From NCBI RefSeq assembly GCF_900314615.1, contig NZ_OMWA01000037.1:1-11438 (forward strand): a stretch of 11,438 bases of DNA, read 5' to 3'. Positions 5,533 to 11,438 of this stretch are shown here, in pieces. The notes under the pieces were generated by a model. The model had not been told where the DNA came from. It did no database searches and saw nothing but the letters and a program-made list of their open reading frames with translations. The stretch is from an uncultured Methanobrevibacter sp. Lineage in GTDB: Archaea; Methanobacteriota; Methanobacteria; Methanobacteriales; Methanobacteriaceae. Every line of letters begins with the position of its first letter. Positions within the stretch are counted from its first letter, which is position 1. Position numbers and translations under genes: made by a program.

Positions 5533-7017
5533 CTAGTCGAGAGTTGGATAATTTGGACTTTCATTAGTAATTAACAAGTCATGAGGGTGGGATTCCTTAA
5601 TACCACTGCTTGTAATTCTAACAAAGTTTGCTTTTTGCTGCATTGCTTTAATGTCTTCAGCACCGCAGTATCCCATGGATGATTTTAAACCACCTACTAA
5701 CTGGAACAGGATTTCTGCAATGGTTCCTCTGTATGGTACCGCACCTTCAATTCCTTCCGGAACATATTTGGTGTGGTTCATCTTACTTTTTTGACCTTGG
5801 AAGTATCTGTCTGCACCACCATCATATTCACTGGTCATTGCACCCATAGATCCCATTCCACGGTATTTTTTGTATTGTTTACCGTTCATTACAACGATTT
5901 CACCAGGAGCTTCAAGGGATGCTGCAAGCAAGTTACCAAGCATTACTGCATCTGCACCGGCACCGATAGCTTTTGCAACGTCACCGGAGTACCTGATACC
6001 ACCGTCAGCAATTACAGGAATTCCTGAATCTGCTGCAGCATCAGCAACATCTGAAATTGCAGTAAGTTGAGGTACACCTACACCAGCTACAATACGAGTA
6101 GTACACATTGAACCCGGACCGATACCGACTTTAAGGGCATCTACACCCATTGAAATTAAGTCTTCTGCAGCCTGTGCAGTAGCAATGTTACCTACACATA
6201 ATTCAGCATCAATATTGTCCTTGATGGTTTCTGTGAATTTAACTACATTCATGTTATGAGCGTGAGCGCAGTCAATGGAAATGACATCTGCACCGGCCTG
6301 GTCAAGTGCCATTGCCCTGTCGAGATCAAACGGACCACATGCAGCTGCAACTAAAAAGTCTCCATTTTTGTCTCTGGCCGCATCCGGATATTGTGATTGA
6401 TTTAATATATCTTTAATTGTAATAATTCCAACTAATTTGCCTTCACGTACAACAGGAAGTCTTTCAACCTTATTTTCATATGCAACATTCAATGCTTCTT
6501 CAGCAGAAACTCCTTCTTCAACAGTTACAACATCAGAAGTCATTATGTCTTTGATTGCAGTGGATGGTTCTGATTTTAAAACAGGTCTGATATCTCTTTT
6601 TGAGATAATTCCCATTATTTTATCACCATCAACAACAGGTAAACCGCTGATGAGTTCATTGCGCATTAAGGTTTGAGCCTGTGCAACAGTGGAATCCGGA
6701 GAAATTGTTATAACATCACGGATTGTTAAATCTTCAGCGTTTTTAACTTTTCTAACTTCTTCAACCTGTCTTTCCTGTGAGATGTTTCTGTGAATAACTC
6801 CTATACCACCCTGCTGGGCCATGGCGATTGCAAGTTCTGCTTCAGTTACGGTATCCATAGCCGCACTTAATACAGGAATGTTCAATTTGATTCCTTTACC
6901 TAATTCTACAGTAGTATCTATATCTTTAGGTTCCACATAACTTGCGTTTGGAGTTAAAAGAAAATCATCAAAAGTGTAAGACATTCTTGCTTCTTGGACT
7001 TTTTTTGAAAATGACAT
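5533..7017 (-). CDS. guaB: IMP dehydrogenase
   Basis: 494 residues, full length. It converts IMP to XMP with NAD+, the committed step to GMP. The barrel opens FDDFLLTPNASYVEP and SAAMDTVTEA; two CBS domains are inserted at about 92-149 and 153-210 (GLPVVDGDKIMGIISKRD; RLPVVREGKLVGIITIKD). The catalytic loop is GIGPGSMCTTR with C305, followed by AGVGVPQ. The phosphate-binding ADGGIRYSGD (337-346), the GMGSMGAM flap (387-394) and the Arg404-Tyr405 pair in DRYFQGQ complete the active site. I use the ATG at 7017 because AGGTG lies six nt before it; a GTG three codons upstream is part of that Shine-Dalgarno. The NAD-side segment reads IDCAHAH where many homologues have IDSAHGH. It follows mfnB by 13 nt, probably in one transcript. 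Confidence 0.97.
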   Translation of the reverse strand: MSFSKKVQEARMSYTFDDFLLTPNASYVEPKDIDTTVELGKGIKLNIPVLSAAMDTVTEAELAIAMAQQGGIGVIHRNISQERQVEEVRKVKNAEDLTIRDVITISPDSTVAQAQTLMRNELISGLPVVDGDKIMGIISKRDIRPVLKSEPSTAIKDIMTSDVVTVEEGVSAEEALNVAYENKVERLPVVREGKLVGIITIKDILNQSQYPDAARDKNGDFLVAAACGPFDLDRAMALDQAGADVISIDCAHAHNMNVVKFTETIKDNIDAELCVGNIATAQAAEDLISMGVDALKVGIGPGSMCTTRIVAGVGVPQLTAISDVADAAADSGIPVIADGGIRYSGDVAKAIGAGADAVMLGNLLAASLEAPGEIVVMNGKQYKKYRGMGSMGAMTSEYDGGADRYFQGQKSKMNHTKYVPEGIEGAVPYRGTIAEILFQLVGGLKSSMGYCGAEDIKAMQQKANFVRITSSGIKESHPHDLLITNESPNYPTLD

Positions 7018-7030
7018 AACTAACACCTAA

Positions 7031-7744
7031 TTAAAATGAATCAATTAATTCTTTGAGCTCAGCTACAGCAGTGTGATGTATTTTACCAGTGTTTCTGTCA
7101 CCGCCTACACATGCAGCTCCTCTAATACCAACAACGTCACAGCCGATGTCATGCAATGGTTTTAACTGGTCTTTTTTAACGGAACCTGCAAGTGCAGTCA
7201 TCAAGCCGTATCCGTGAGCTTCTTCTACGAATTCTTTTAATTTGTCTAAATCTAAGTAATCAAATAATGTGTGACCATCTTTAACAGCAGTATCCAGCAT
7301 TGCAAGGTCGCAGCCTGCATCTTTTGCAACTTTTGGAATTTCCATAGGATCAACAGCGCCGACACGGTGAGCGTCTGCATATCCTGCTGCTACAATAATT
7401 GTATCTTCGCTAATATCTTTTACAGTTTTTACTACATTTTCCATAACTTCAACTGCTTCGTCATGGTCTTTTGTTCCATATAATCCAACTTTAATGTAAT
7501 CTGCCCCTGATACGTGAGCTCCCATTGCTGCAAGTGAAACAGTACCCGGTTTGTAAGGCACATCTCCCAAAGTAGCACTTACAAGCTTGTCTTCAGGAGT
7601 CAATTCTCTGATTTCTTTTATTACCCAAGGGAAATTTGCACCAAGTGAACCTTCCTTAGGGTTTTTTACATCAACAATGTCTGCTCCACCTTCAATAGAT
7701 TCGAGAGCTTCTTCACGATTTATAGGACTTATTAATAGAAGCAT
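7031..7744 (-). CDS. mfnB: (5-formylfuran-3-yl)methyl phosphate synthase
   Basis: 237 residues, a DUF556 TIM barrel. MfnB condenses two glyceraldehyde-3-phosphate molecules into the furan phosphate that becomes the core of methanofuran, the C1 carrier of the first step of CO2 reduction to methane. K27 in DVKNPKEGSLG, K85 in YIKVGLYG, D151 in LAMLDTAVKDG and K155 occupy the positions of the lysine/aspartate active-site residues reported for the Methanocaldococcus enzyme, with no length difference. The C-terminal GIRGAACVGGDR loop fits phosphate binding. GGAGGAA stands 5 nt before the ATG, and a TATA box lies near 7800. It heads a unit with guaB. Confidence 0.95.
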   Translation of the reverse strand: MLLLISPINREEALESIEGGADIVDVKNPKEGSLGANFPWVIKEIRELTPEDKLVSATLGDVPYKPGTVSLAAMGAHVSGADYIKVGLYGTKDHDEAVEVMENVVKTVKDISEDTIIVAAGYADAHRVGAVDPMEIPKVAKDAGCDLAMLDTAVKDGHTLFDYLDLDKLKEFVEEAHGYGLMTALAGSVKKDQLKPLHDIGCDVVGIRGAACVGGDRNTGKIHHTAVAELKELIDSF

Positions 7745-7797
7745 GTATTTCCTCCAATAAAATATTATTTTATAATATACTAATATTAGTTCATTAT

Positions 7798-7805
7798 TAT
7801 TTATA
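7798..7805 (-). promoter_or_regulatory. TATA box for mfnB-guaB
   Basis: Minus-strand TATAAATA, 54-61 nt before the mfnB ATG. It would start transcription near 7775 and leave about 30 nt of leader including the GGAGGAA Shine-Dalgarno. Confidence 0.45.
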
Positions 7806-7814
7806 ATATTATTG

Positions 7815-7836
7815 TTTTTTGAAAAAAAATTAATTA
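7815..7836 (-). terminator. U-tract terminator after the LUD protein gene
   Basis: Downstream of the stop at 7846 the minus strand reads T5, AATTAA, T8, CAAAAAACAA. These U-runs sit just before the mfnB promoter and probably end the ribC operon transcript. Confidence 0.4.
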
Positions 7837-7845
7837 AAAATAGAA

Positions 7846-9048
7846 TTAATATGGAGAATCTTTTTTGGAGACATTATCCTTAATTATGCCGTGAGCTTTA
7901 GGATAGAATCCAACTTCAGTTGACATTTTTCTCATATTTTCAATGATTTCATTTGTTGGAATAGCTACCGGACAGTTTAAAGTGCATAATCCGCATAATG
8001 TGCACATGTAAAGACCTGAATTATAGCAGGTCTCATCATCCTCTATAAATTTTGACATTGCAACACCACGGCCGCCCAGATAATTGTTGAAGCCAAATTC
8101 ATTGCCTACTGCATTATATACAGGACAGTGAACTACACAGTTGCCGCAGCCTATACAGTAAAGGCATTCAGGTGTAGCTTCGCTTCTTCCATTGTCTAGA
8201 AAAATTACAACAACTCTTTCAGCGCCGTACATGTTTTTAAGCAGTTTCTTTTCAATGTCTGCTGTTTTTGACGGTCCGGATATTACATTCATATATGAGG
8301 TTACATAGCTTCCTGTTGCAAAAATTGTTTCAAGCTTTACAAGAGAGATTGCGTCTTCCAAAGTAGGTACAATTTTATCAATTCCAGCTACGATTATATG
8401 CAAATCTTTTAGTGAAACTATTGAAATATTGCCCTCATTGTGCACCATTACACATGACCCCTCTTCGGATGCAATTGCATTGGCTCCACTTATACCTACG
8501 TTTGCATTTTTTAGGCGATTCAGCACATCACTTCTGACAGTCTCCATAATTTCACGTGGCCTGGCAGATACATTAACGTCAAGAGAATCATTTACAATAT
8601 CAGCTATGTTTGAAACATTGAGATGTGAAGCAGGGCCTGTCGGATGAACCGGCTTATTGTCTGTCTTTTTAAGCTGTAAAATTCTGTCTCCAAGATCAGT
8701 TTCAACTACATCAATACTTTTTTCGGCCAAATGAGCTTTCAGATTAATTTCACCTAAGGTATTTGATTTTGCTTTAGCTACAACAGATGCATCATACTCA
8801 TCAAGCAGGCCGTCTATGATATCAATTGCATCATCTGCAGTTTCGGCAAATCTGCAGTCAATGTCATTGCGTTTGAATGACTCCCTAACCTGACTGAAGA
8901 GCTCTTCATTGTGCTCAATGGAATACTTTTTGATTTCACGGACTCTTGATTCAAGTCTTTTGGCAGATGGTGAATCCTTTATTGAATTTGATCTGTTTTT
9001 AACTGTGTTAAATGATTTTCTCATGGTTTCAAGTTCACTCGGCTTCAT
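7846..9048 (-). CDS. LUD domain / [4Fe-4S] ferredoxin protein, LutB-like
   Basis: 400 residues. An N-terminal helical segment is followed by a LUD domain (about 60-285) with VGISGANAIASEEGSCVMVHNEGN in two parts, the characteristic AxxEExxxVM.xNEGN motif. The C-terminus carries two ferredoxin motifs, CIGCGNCVVHCPV (298-310) and CTLCGLCTLNCPV (349-361), each CxxCxxCxxxCP, binding two [4Fe-4S] clusters. This architecture is that of LutB, part of iron-sulfur L-lactate oxidation in bacteria. A lactate role in this methanogen is not supported by the sequence itself. I start at the ATG at 9048, which has GGTGAT 4 nt upstream; an in-frame ATG at 9060 lacks one. The start overlaps the LutA-like gene by 14 nt, so the two are translationally coupled and probably one complex. 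Confidence 0.85.
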   Translation of the reverse strand: MKPSELETMRKSFNTVKNRSNSIKDSPSAKRLESRVREIKKYSIEHNEELFSQVRESFKRNDIDCRFAETADDAIDIIDGLLDEYDASVVAKAKSNTLGEINLKAHLAEKSIDVVETDLGDRILQLKKTDNKPVHPTGPASHLNVSNIADIVNDSLDVNVSARPREIMETVRSDVLNRLKNANVGISGANAIASEEGSCVMVHNEGNISIVSLKDLHIIVAGIDKIVPTLEDAISLVKLETIFATGSYVTSYMNVISGPSKTADIEKKLLKNMYGAERVVVIFLDNGRSEATPECLYCIGCGNCVVHCPVYNAVGNEFGFNNYLGGRGVAMSKFIEDDETCYNSGLYMCTLCGLCTLNCPVAIPTNEIIENMRKMSTEVGFYPKAHGIIKDNVSKKDSPY

Positions 9049-9706
9049 CCGCATCACCATATTTTACTAAAAATTCACATAAATCAAGTACTTCCATTCC
9101 ATCATTTTCCAGATTGAGCTTGCAGAAAGGACATGCTGTCACCAGTGTGGTACATCCGGTTTGCTTTGCCTGATTGATTCTTGTCTGCGCCATCTGGTCT
9201 GCTATTTCAGGATATGCTGATTTTACGCCTCCGCCGGCACCGCAGCATAAACTGTTTTCACGAATGTTTTCCATTTCAAGCAGATTTGCAACAGATTTGA
9301 TGACATTTCTCGGCGCATCAAAAACATTCAGGTGACGTCCGAGATGGCATGAATCATGATAGGTTACATCCAAATCCTTTTTGGAAAAAACAAGTTTATC
9401 ATCTTTAATAAGTTCTTCTAAAAGCTGGGATATGTGGATAACATCAACATCGTCATAATCCTCCTTTAGAGTCTTATAACATCCCGCACATGATGTGAGA
9501 ACTTTCTGATTTTTAAATACCTTAGAGTTCTTTTCAATCTGCTTTTTGGCTTCGTCAGTAAAACCTGTCCTGAGCAATACTGAACCGCAGCATTTTTCAT
9601 CTTCTAAAATAGTATAGTCGATTCCTGCTTTTTTTAAAAGAGCTTCGGTTGCCTTTTGAATATTGGTTTCCCGCTCTCTTGCAGTACATCCTCTAAAATA
9701 AAGCAT
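9035..9706 (-). CDS. CCG-domain (heterodisulfide-reductase-like) protein, LutA-like
   Basis: 223 residues with two cysteine-rich CCG domains, both complete: C7, C39-C40-G, C73-x2-C76, and C120 (DSCHLGRH), C154-C155-G (CCGAGGG), C192-x2-C195 (CPFC). Such domains bind the non-cubane cluster of HdrB/HdrD and are found in GlcF and LutA. There is no ferredoxin domain of its own; the adjacent LUD protein supplies the [4Fe-4S] clusters. The length matches LutA (about 240). GAGGAA precedes the ATG by about 6 nt, overlapping the DUF2304 stop, which is 3 nt upstream. It could equally act as an Hdr-like subunit using another electron partner. Confidence 0.85.
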   Translation of the reverse strand: MLYFRGCTARERETNIQKATEALLKKAGIDYTILEDEKCCGSVLLRTGFTDEAKKQIEKNSKVFKNQKVLTSCAGCYKTLKEDYDDVDVIHISQLLEELIKDDKLVFSKKDLDVTYHDSCHLGRHLNVFDAPRNVIKSVANLLEMENIRENSLCCGAGGGVKSAYPEIADQMAQTRINQAKQTGCTTLVTACPFCKLNLENDGMEVLDLCEFLVKYGDADEAE

Positions 9707-9709
9707 GAT

Positions 9710-10057
9710 TTATTCCTCTTCATCGTCAAGAGTGATTTCATTTTTTAATGCAAGTTCCTTAACAACCTTGTTCAAGTTGTTCTGCATGTTGTCTACAATG
9801 AAATATAATTTTAAAACTGTGTAAAACAATATTACAAATACCAAGATAATTATAAAGTCCAGACCACGGGTAATACCGAATATCCGTGCAAAGGTCATAC
9901 TTACTTCGGGAAAGATTGCAAACAGACTGACAACTATCCAAAATAATGACCATAACAAAACAGTAAAAAATGAGTTTTTCCCTTTTAAATATCTTGTTAT
10001 AAACCATATGATTGCTATTAAAGCAATAACTGGAAATATTAAAGCATATAAATACAT
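9710..10057 (-). CDS. DUF2304 membrane protein
   Basis: 115 residues with three hydrophobic helices, about 2-22, 30-50 and 67-90, and a charged C-terminal tail (NKVVKELALKNEITLDDEEE) that looks helical. This size, helix number and tail, and above all the position right behind a GT2 glycosyltransferase, match the DUF2304 family. Its known genomic habit is to pair with polyprenyl-phosphate glycosyltransferases lacking their own membrane part, so a membrane-anchor or accessory role is likely but unproven. AAGGTGG lies just before the ATG and overlaps the glycosyltransferase stop codon. Confidence 0.8.
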   Translation of the reverse strand: MYLYALIFPVIALIAIIWFITRYLKGKNSFFTVLLWSLFWIVVSLFAIFPEVSMTFARIFGITRGLDFIIILVFVILFYTVLKLYFIVDNMQNNLNKVVKELALKNEITLDDEEE

Positions 10058-10066
10058 TTTACCACC

Positions 10067-10771
10067 TTAAAATTGATGTTTAATCATCTGTAATAATATT
10101 TTTAGCGCAACAACCGCATTTGTTCCCTTTGCCTGGGTTTCAGGAGTATATATTGTCTGGATTGGAACTTCAGCAAACGGAATATTGTTGTCATTAATTT
10201 CACGTATGAATTCTGAAGAAATGAGATAACCTGTAGCATTGATGCTGATTTTGTCAAGTGCATCAACGGTTATTGCCCTGAAACCTGTCTGAGAGTCACT
10301 TACATCCACACGATAGAATATTCTTGTTAAAAGATTCATGATTGCATTAGCATATTTTCTGCTGAAAGGCATGTCATCCAGAGGCCTTACGCCAATTACA
10401 GCCTGAGCCTGACCGGTAACTAAAGGTTTTATGACCTCATCCAAATCATCAGCTGAATGCTGGCCGTCAGAGTCCATGCTCACAATATATTTCGGATTGT
10501 ATCTCAAAACTGCCTCAAAACCAGTTTGTGTAGCAATACCCACACCACGATTGATCAATAAATTAAAAATATGAACCTTACTAGGATACTTCTTTTTGGA
10601 CTGCTTAATAACTTCAAGAGTATTGTCTGAAGAGCCGTCATTGACAATTACCATATTATATCCTTTCTTGGCTATATCCTCTATAACCGGCTGGATTCTT
10701 GTTGATTCATTGTATGCCGGAAGAACTACATAGGTTGCATCCTTGTCTTCGGCAGTCAGTTCATATTCCAT
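10067..10771 (-). CDS. GT2 glycosyltransferase, dolichyl-phosphate mannose synthase-like
   Basis: 234 residues, a GT-A fold. VVLPAYNEST (15-24), VNDGSSDNT (43-51) with the nucleotide-binding D45, and SMDSDGQH with the DxD metal site (D100, D102) are all present, as is SQTGFRA (160-166) and SSEF (185-188). It should transfer a sugar from a nucleotide donor to a lipid phosphate such as dolichyl phosphate; the exact sugar is not readable. No membrane helix is present, so membrane attachment may come from the DUF2304 partner. The ATG at 10771 is chosen because AAGGTG lies 4 nt before it and the ribC stop is 10 nt upstream. An in-frame start further upstream would overlap ribC without a Shine-Dalgarno. 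Confidence 0.88.
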   Translation of the reverse strand: MEYELTAEDKDATYVVLPAYNESTRIQPVIEDIAKKGYNMVIVNDGSSDNTLEVIKQSKKKYPSKVHIFNLLINRGVGIATQTGFEAVLRYNPKYIVSMDSDGQHSADDLDEVIKPLVTGQAQAVIGVRPLDDMPFSRKYANAIMNLLTRIFYRVDVSDSQTGFRAITVDALDKISINATGYLISSEFIREINDNNIPFAEVPIQTIYTPETQAKGTNAVVALKILLQMIKHQF

Positions 10772-10781
10772 TTTACACCTT

Positions 10782-11240
10782 CTATAATGGTCCTGCATCT
10801 TCTTTTCCTTCACGCATTCCCATTCCAGCTTCTTTTCTCATTGCTTTTCTGTGATACATCATTTTTATTAAGTTCTGTGCATGTTCACGTGCCCTGTTTT
10901 CTGCAAGTTTTGCAAGTTCAACAGGATCTTCCTCTTCATCTTCATGTACAAATACTTCCAGAATGTGGGTGTTTGTCATAAGCTGAGCATTGATTAGACC
11001 TGTTGATGCTTCATGAGCACACATCTTATCCTTTTCCATAGGTCCAGGCATTCCCAGTGCCATTACAATGTCACAGTTTTCTTCTTCAATGAGAATTTTT
11101 GCAGTTACAGGCAAATCCTTAACGCCCGGAACTGTTTCACGAATTATCTTTAAATCATAAGCGTTGTTTTTAAGCTCATCGATGGCTGCTGAAGCCATAT
11201 CAAAACGAGCGAATGTAGTGTCACAAATTCCAATTCTCAT
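10782..11240 (-). CDS. ribC: Riboflavin synthase, archaeal pentameric type
   Basis: 152 residues, near 153 expected for archaeal RibC. It opens MRIGICDTTFARFDMASAAIDEL and has ETVPGVKDLPV, ALGMPGPMEKDKMCAHEASTG in two parts, and AQLMTNTHILEVFVHEDEEEDP, all characteristic of the archaeal riboflavin synthase related to lumazine synthase rather than the bacterial RibE. It dismutates 6,7-dimethyl-8-ribityllumazine to riboflavin and the pyrimidinedione, for FAD, FMN and coenzyme F420 (deazaflavin) supply. AAGGTG (11247-11252) lies 6 nt before the ATG at 11240; a GTG at 11249 is inside that Shine-Dalgarno. It is the first gene of a five-gene run. Confidence 0.95.
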   Translation of the reverse strand: MRIGICDTTFARFDMASAAIDELKNNAYDLKIIRETVPGVKDLPVTAKILIEEENCDIVMALGMPGPMEKDKMCAHEASTGLINAQLMTNTHILEVFVHEDEEEDPVELAKLAENRAREHAQNLIKMMYHRKAMRKEAGMGMREGKEDAGPL

Positions 11241-11274
11241 ATAATTCACCTTAAAAAAAAATATGTTTTTATTA

Positions 11275-11282
11275 GTATAAAT
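11275..11282 (-). promoter_or_regulatory. TATA box for the ribC operon
   Basis: Minus-strand ATTTATAC about 38 nt before the ribC ATG, predicting a start near 11252, at the Shine-Dalgarno. An inverted repeat AAATGT-N6-ACATTT (11279-11296) overlaps it. The IS-element end lies next to it. Confidence 0.4.
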
Positions 11283-11297
11283 GTTTATTTACATTTG

Positions 11298-11438
11298 TTG
11301 AACTTCCCCGTCTTTGAGAAGACGGGGATTCGCAAACCCAAAAAAAGATATGTATTTTTTTGGGATATTTTTACTGCACCGTCGTCCCGACGATTTTTAA
11401 TCCTTCATTAAGGATGTTTATAGCGGCATTCCTGTCAC
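11298..11438 (-). mobile_element. Right end of an IS200/IS605-family element (tnpB-type), truncated by the window
   Basis: The region holds the C-terminus of TnpB followed by a right-end hairpin: a 10-pair stem (11305-11314 and 11319-11328, core CCCCGTCTT/AAGACGGGG) with a 4-nt loop. It is followed on the tnpB strand by TTCAAC. TTCAA is the kind of cleavage sequence found at the right ends of IS605-type elements; the outer boundary near 11298 is inferred from that. A second perfect hairpin with ten-pair CCCAAAAAAA/TTTTTTTGGG arms spans 11337-11364. Left end, tnpA and target site lie outside the window. Confidence 0.72.
11371..11438 (-). CDS. tnpB: TnpB RNA-guided endonuclease, C-terminal end only
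   Basis: 21 residues plus a 2-base codon remnant: (xGT)DRNAAINILNEGLKIVGTTVQ then TAA at 11371-11373. D-R-N-A-A-I-N-I is the end of the third RuvC motif (usually DRDxNAAxNI), diagnostic of TnpB, an RNA-guided nuclease of IS605-family elements. The rest of the gene lies upstream, outside the window, so completeness cannot be judged. The stop is followed by the hairpins of the element's right end. Confidence 0.78.
   Translation of the reverse strand, partial: DRNAAINILNEGLKIVGTTVQ

Larger units (their letters stand above)
11278..11438 (-). ncRNA. Predicted omega-RNA (reRNA) 3' portion with guide
   Basis: In TnpB systems the guide RNA is made from the 3' end of tnpB and the right end, and its guide is the flanking DNA immediately beyond that end. 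The hairpins at 11380-11392, 11337-11364 and 11305-11328 would form the scaffold. The guide would be about 11278-11297, which lies over the ribC TATA region. This is inferred from the family, not from a covariance search. Confidence 0.45.

Noticed and set aside
5773..6070. Plus-strand open frames opposite guaB
   Set aside because: They lie wholly within the conserved IMP dehydrogenase coding sequence and show no family motif or ribosome binding site.

Overview
The window looks like a chromosomal stretch from a low-GC methanogenic archaeon, most like Methanobrevibacter or a close relative in Methanobacteriales. The evidence is archaeal information-processing genes (ribosomal protein L37Ae, RNA polymerase subunit P, a short Brix protein, the KEOPS subunit Pcc1, prefoldin beta), the methanofuran enzyme MfnB, an archaeal-type riboflavin synthase, AT-rich spacers with TATA-like boxes, and Shine-Dalgarno sequences of the GGAGG/GGTGAT type. 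Every gene is on the minus strand except the 3' end of a small Cys-rich gene at the left edge. Transcription therefore runs from high to low coordinates.

Right end (about 11300-11438): the 3' end of an IS200/IS605-type element, holding the last codons of tnpB and a strong right-end hairpin. It lies directly upstream of a tight five-gene run: ribC (riboflavin synthase), a GT2 glycosyltransferase, a DUF2304 membrane protein, a LutA-like two-CCG-domain protein and a LutB-like LUD/ferredoxin protein (11240 down to 7846). The glycosyltransferase and DUF2304 genes probably act together in membrane or envelope glycosylation. The CCG and LUD proteins probably form an iron-sulfur redox complex whose substrate cannot be read from sequence.

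Middle right (7744-5533): mfnB followed 13 nt later by guaB, a two-gene unit with its own TATA box, making the furan precursor of methanofuran and XMP for guanine nucleotides.

Middle (5271-3390): rpl37Ae, rpoP (43 codons, TTG start), a Brix protein, pcc1, pfdB and a DUF3194 protein. This is the distal half of the archaeal exosome 'superoperon', here preceded by its own promoter and a structured leader rather than by exosome genes.

Left (3389-156): a 471-nt very AT-rich spacer with a bipartite stem-loop, then a HisA/HisF-related TIM-barrel gene and a large fusion of a holin-like four-helix membrane domain with an alkaline-phosphatase-superfamily phosphodiesterase. Several genes here have no Shine-Dalgarno and a TATA-like box 23-28 nt before the ATG, which suggests leaderless mRNAs.

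No complete novel defence or mobile system is visible. The items most worth a second look are the truncated TnpB/omega-RNA end abutting the ribC promoter, the LutAB-like pair without a LutC, and the unexplained stem-loops in three spacers.
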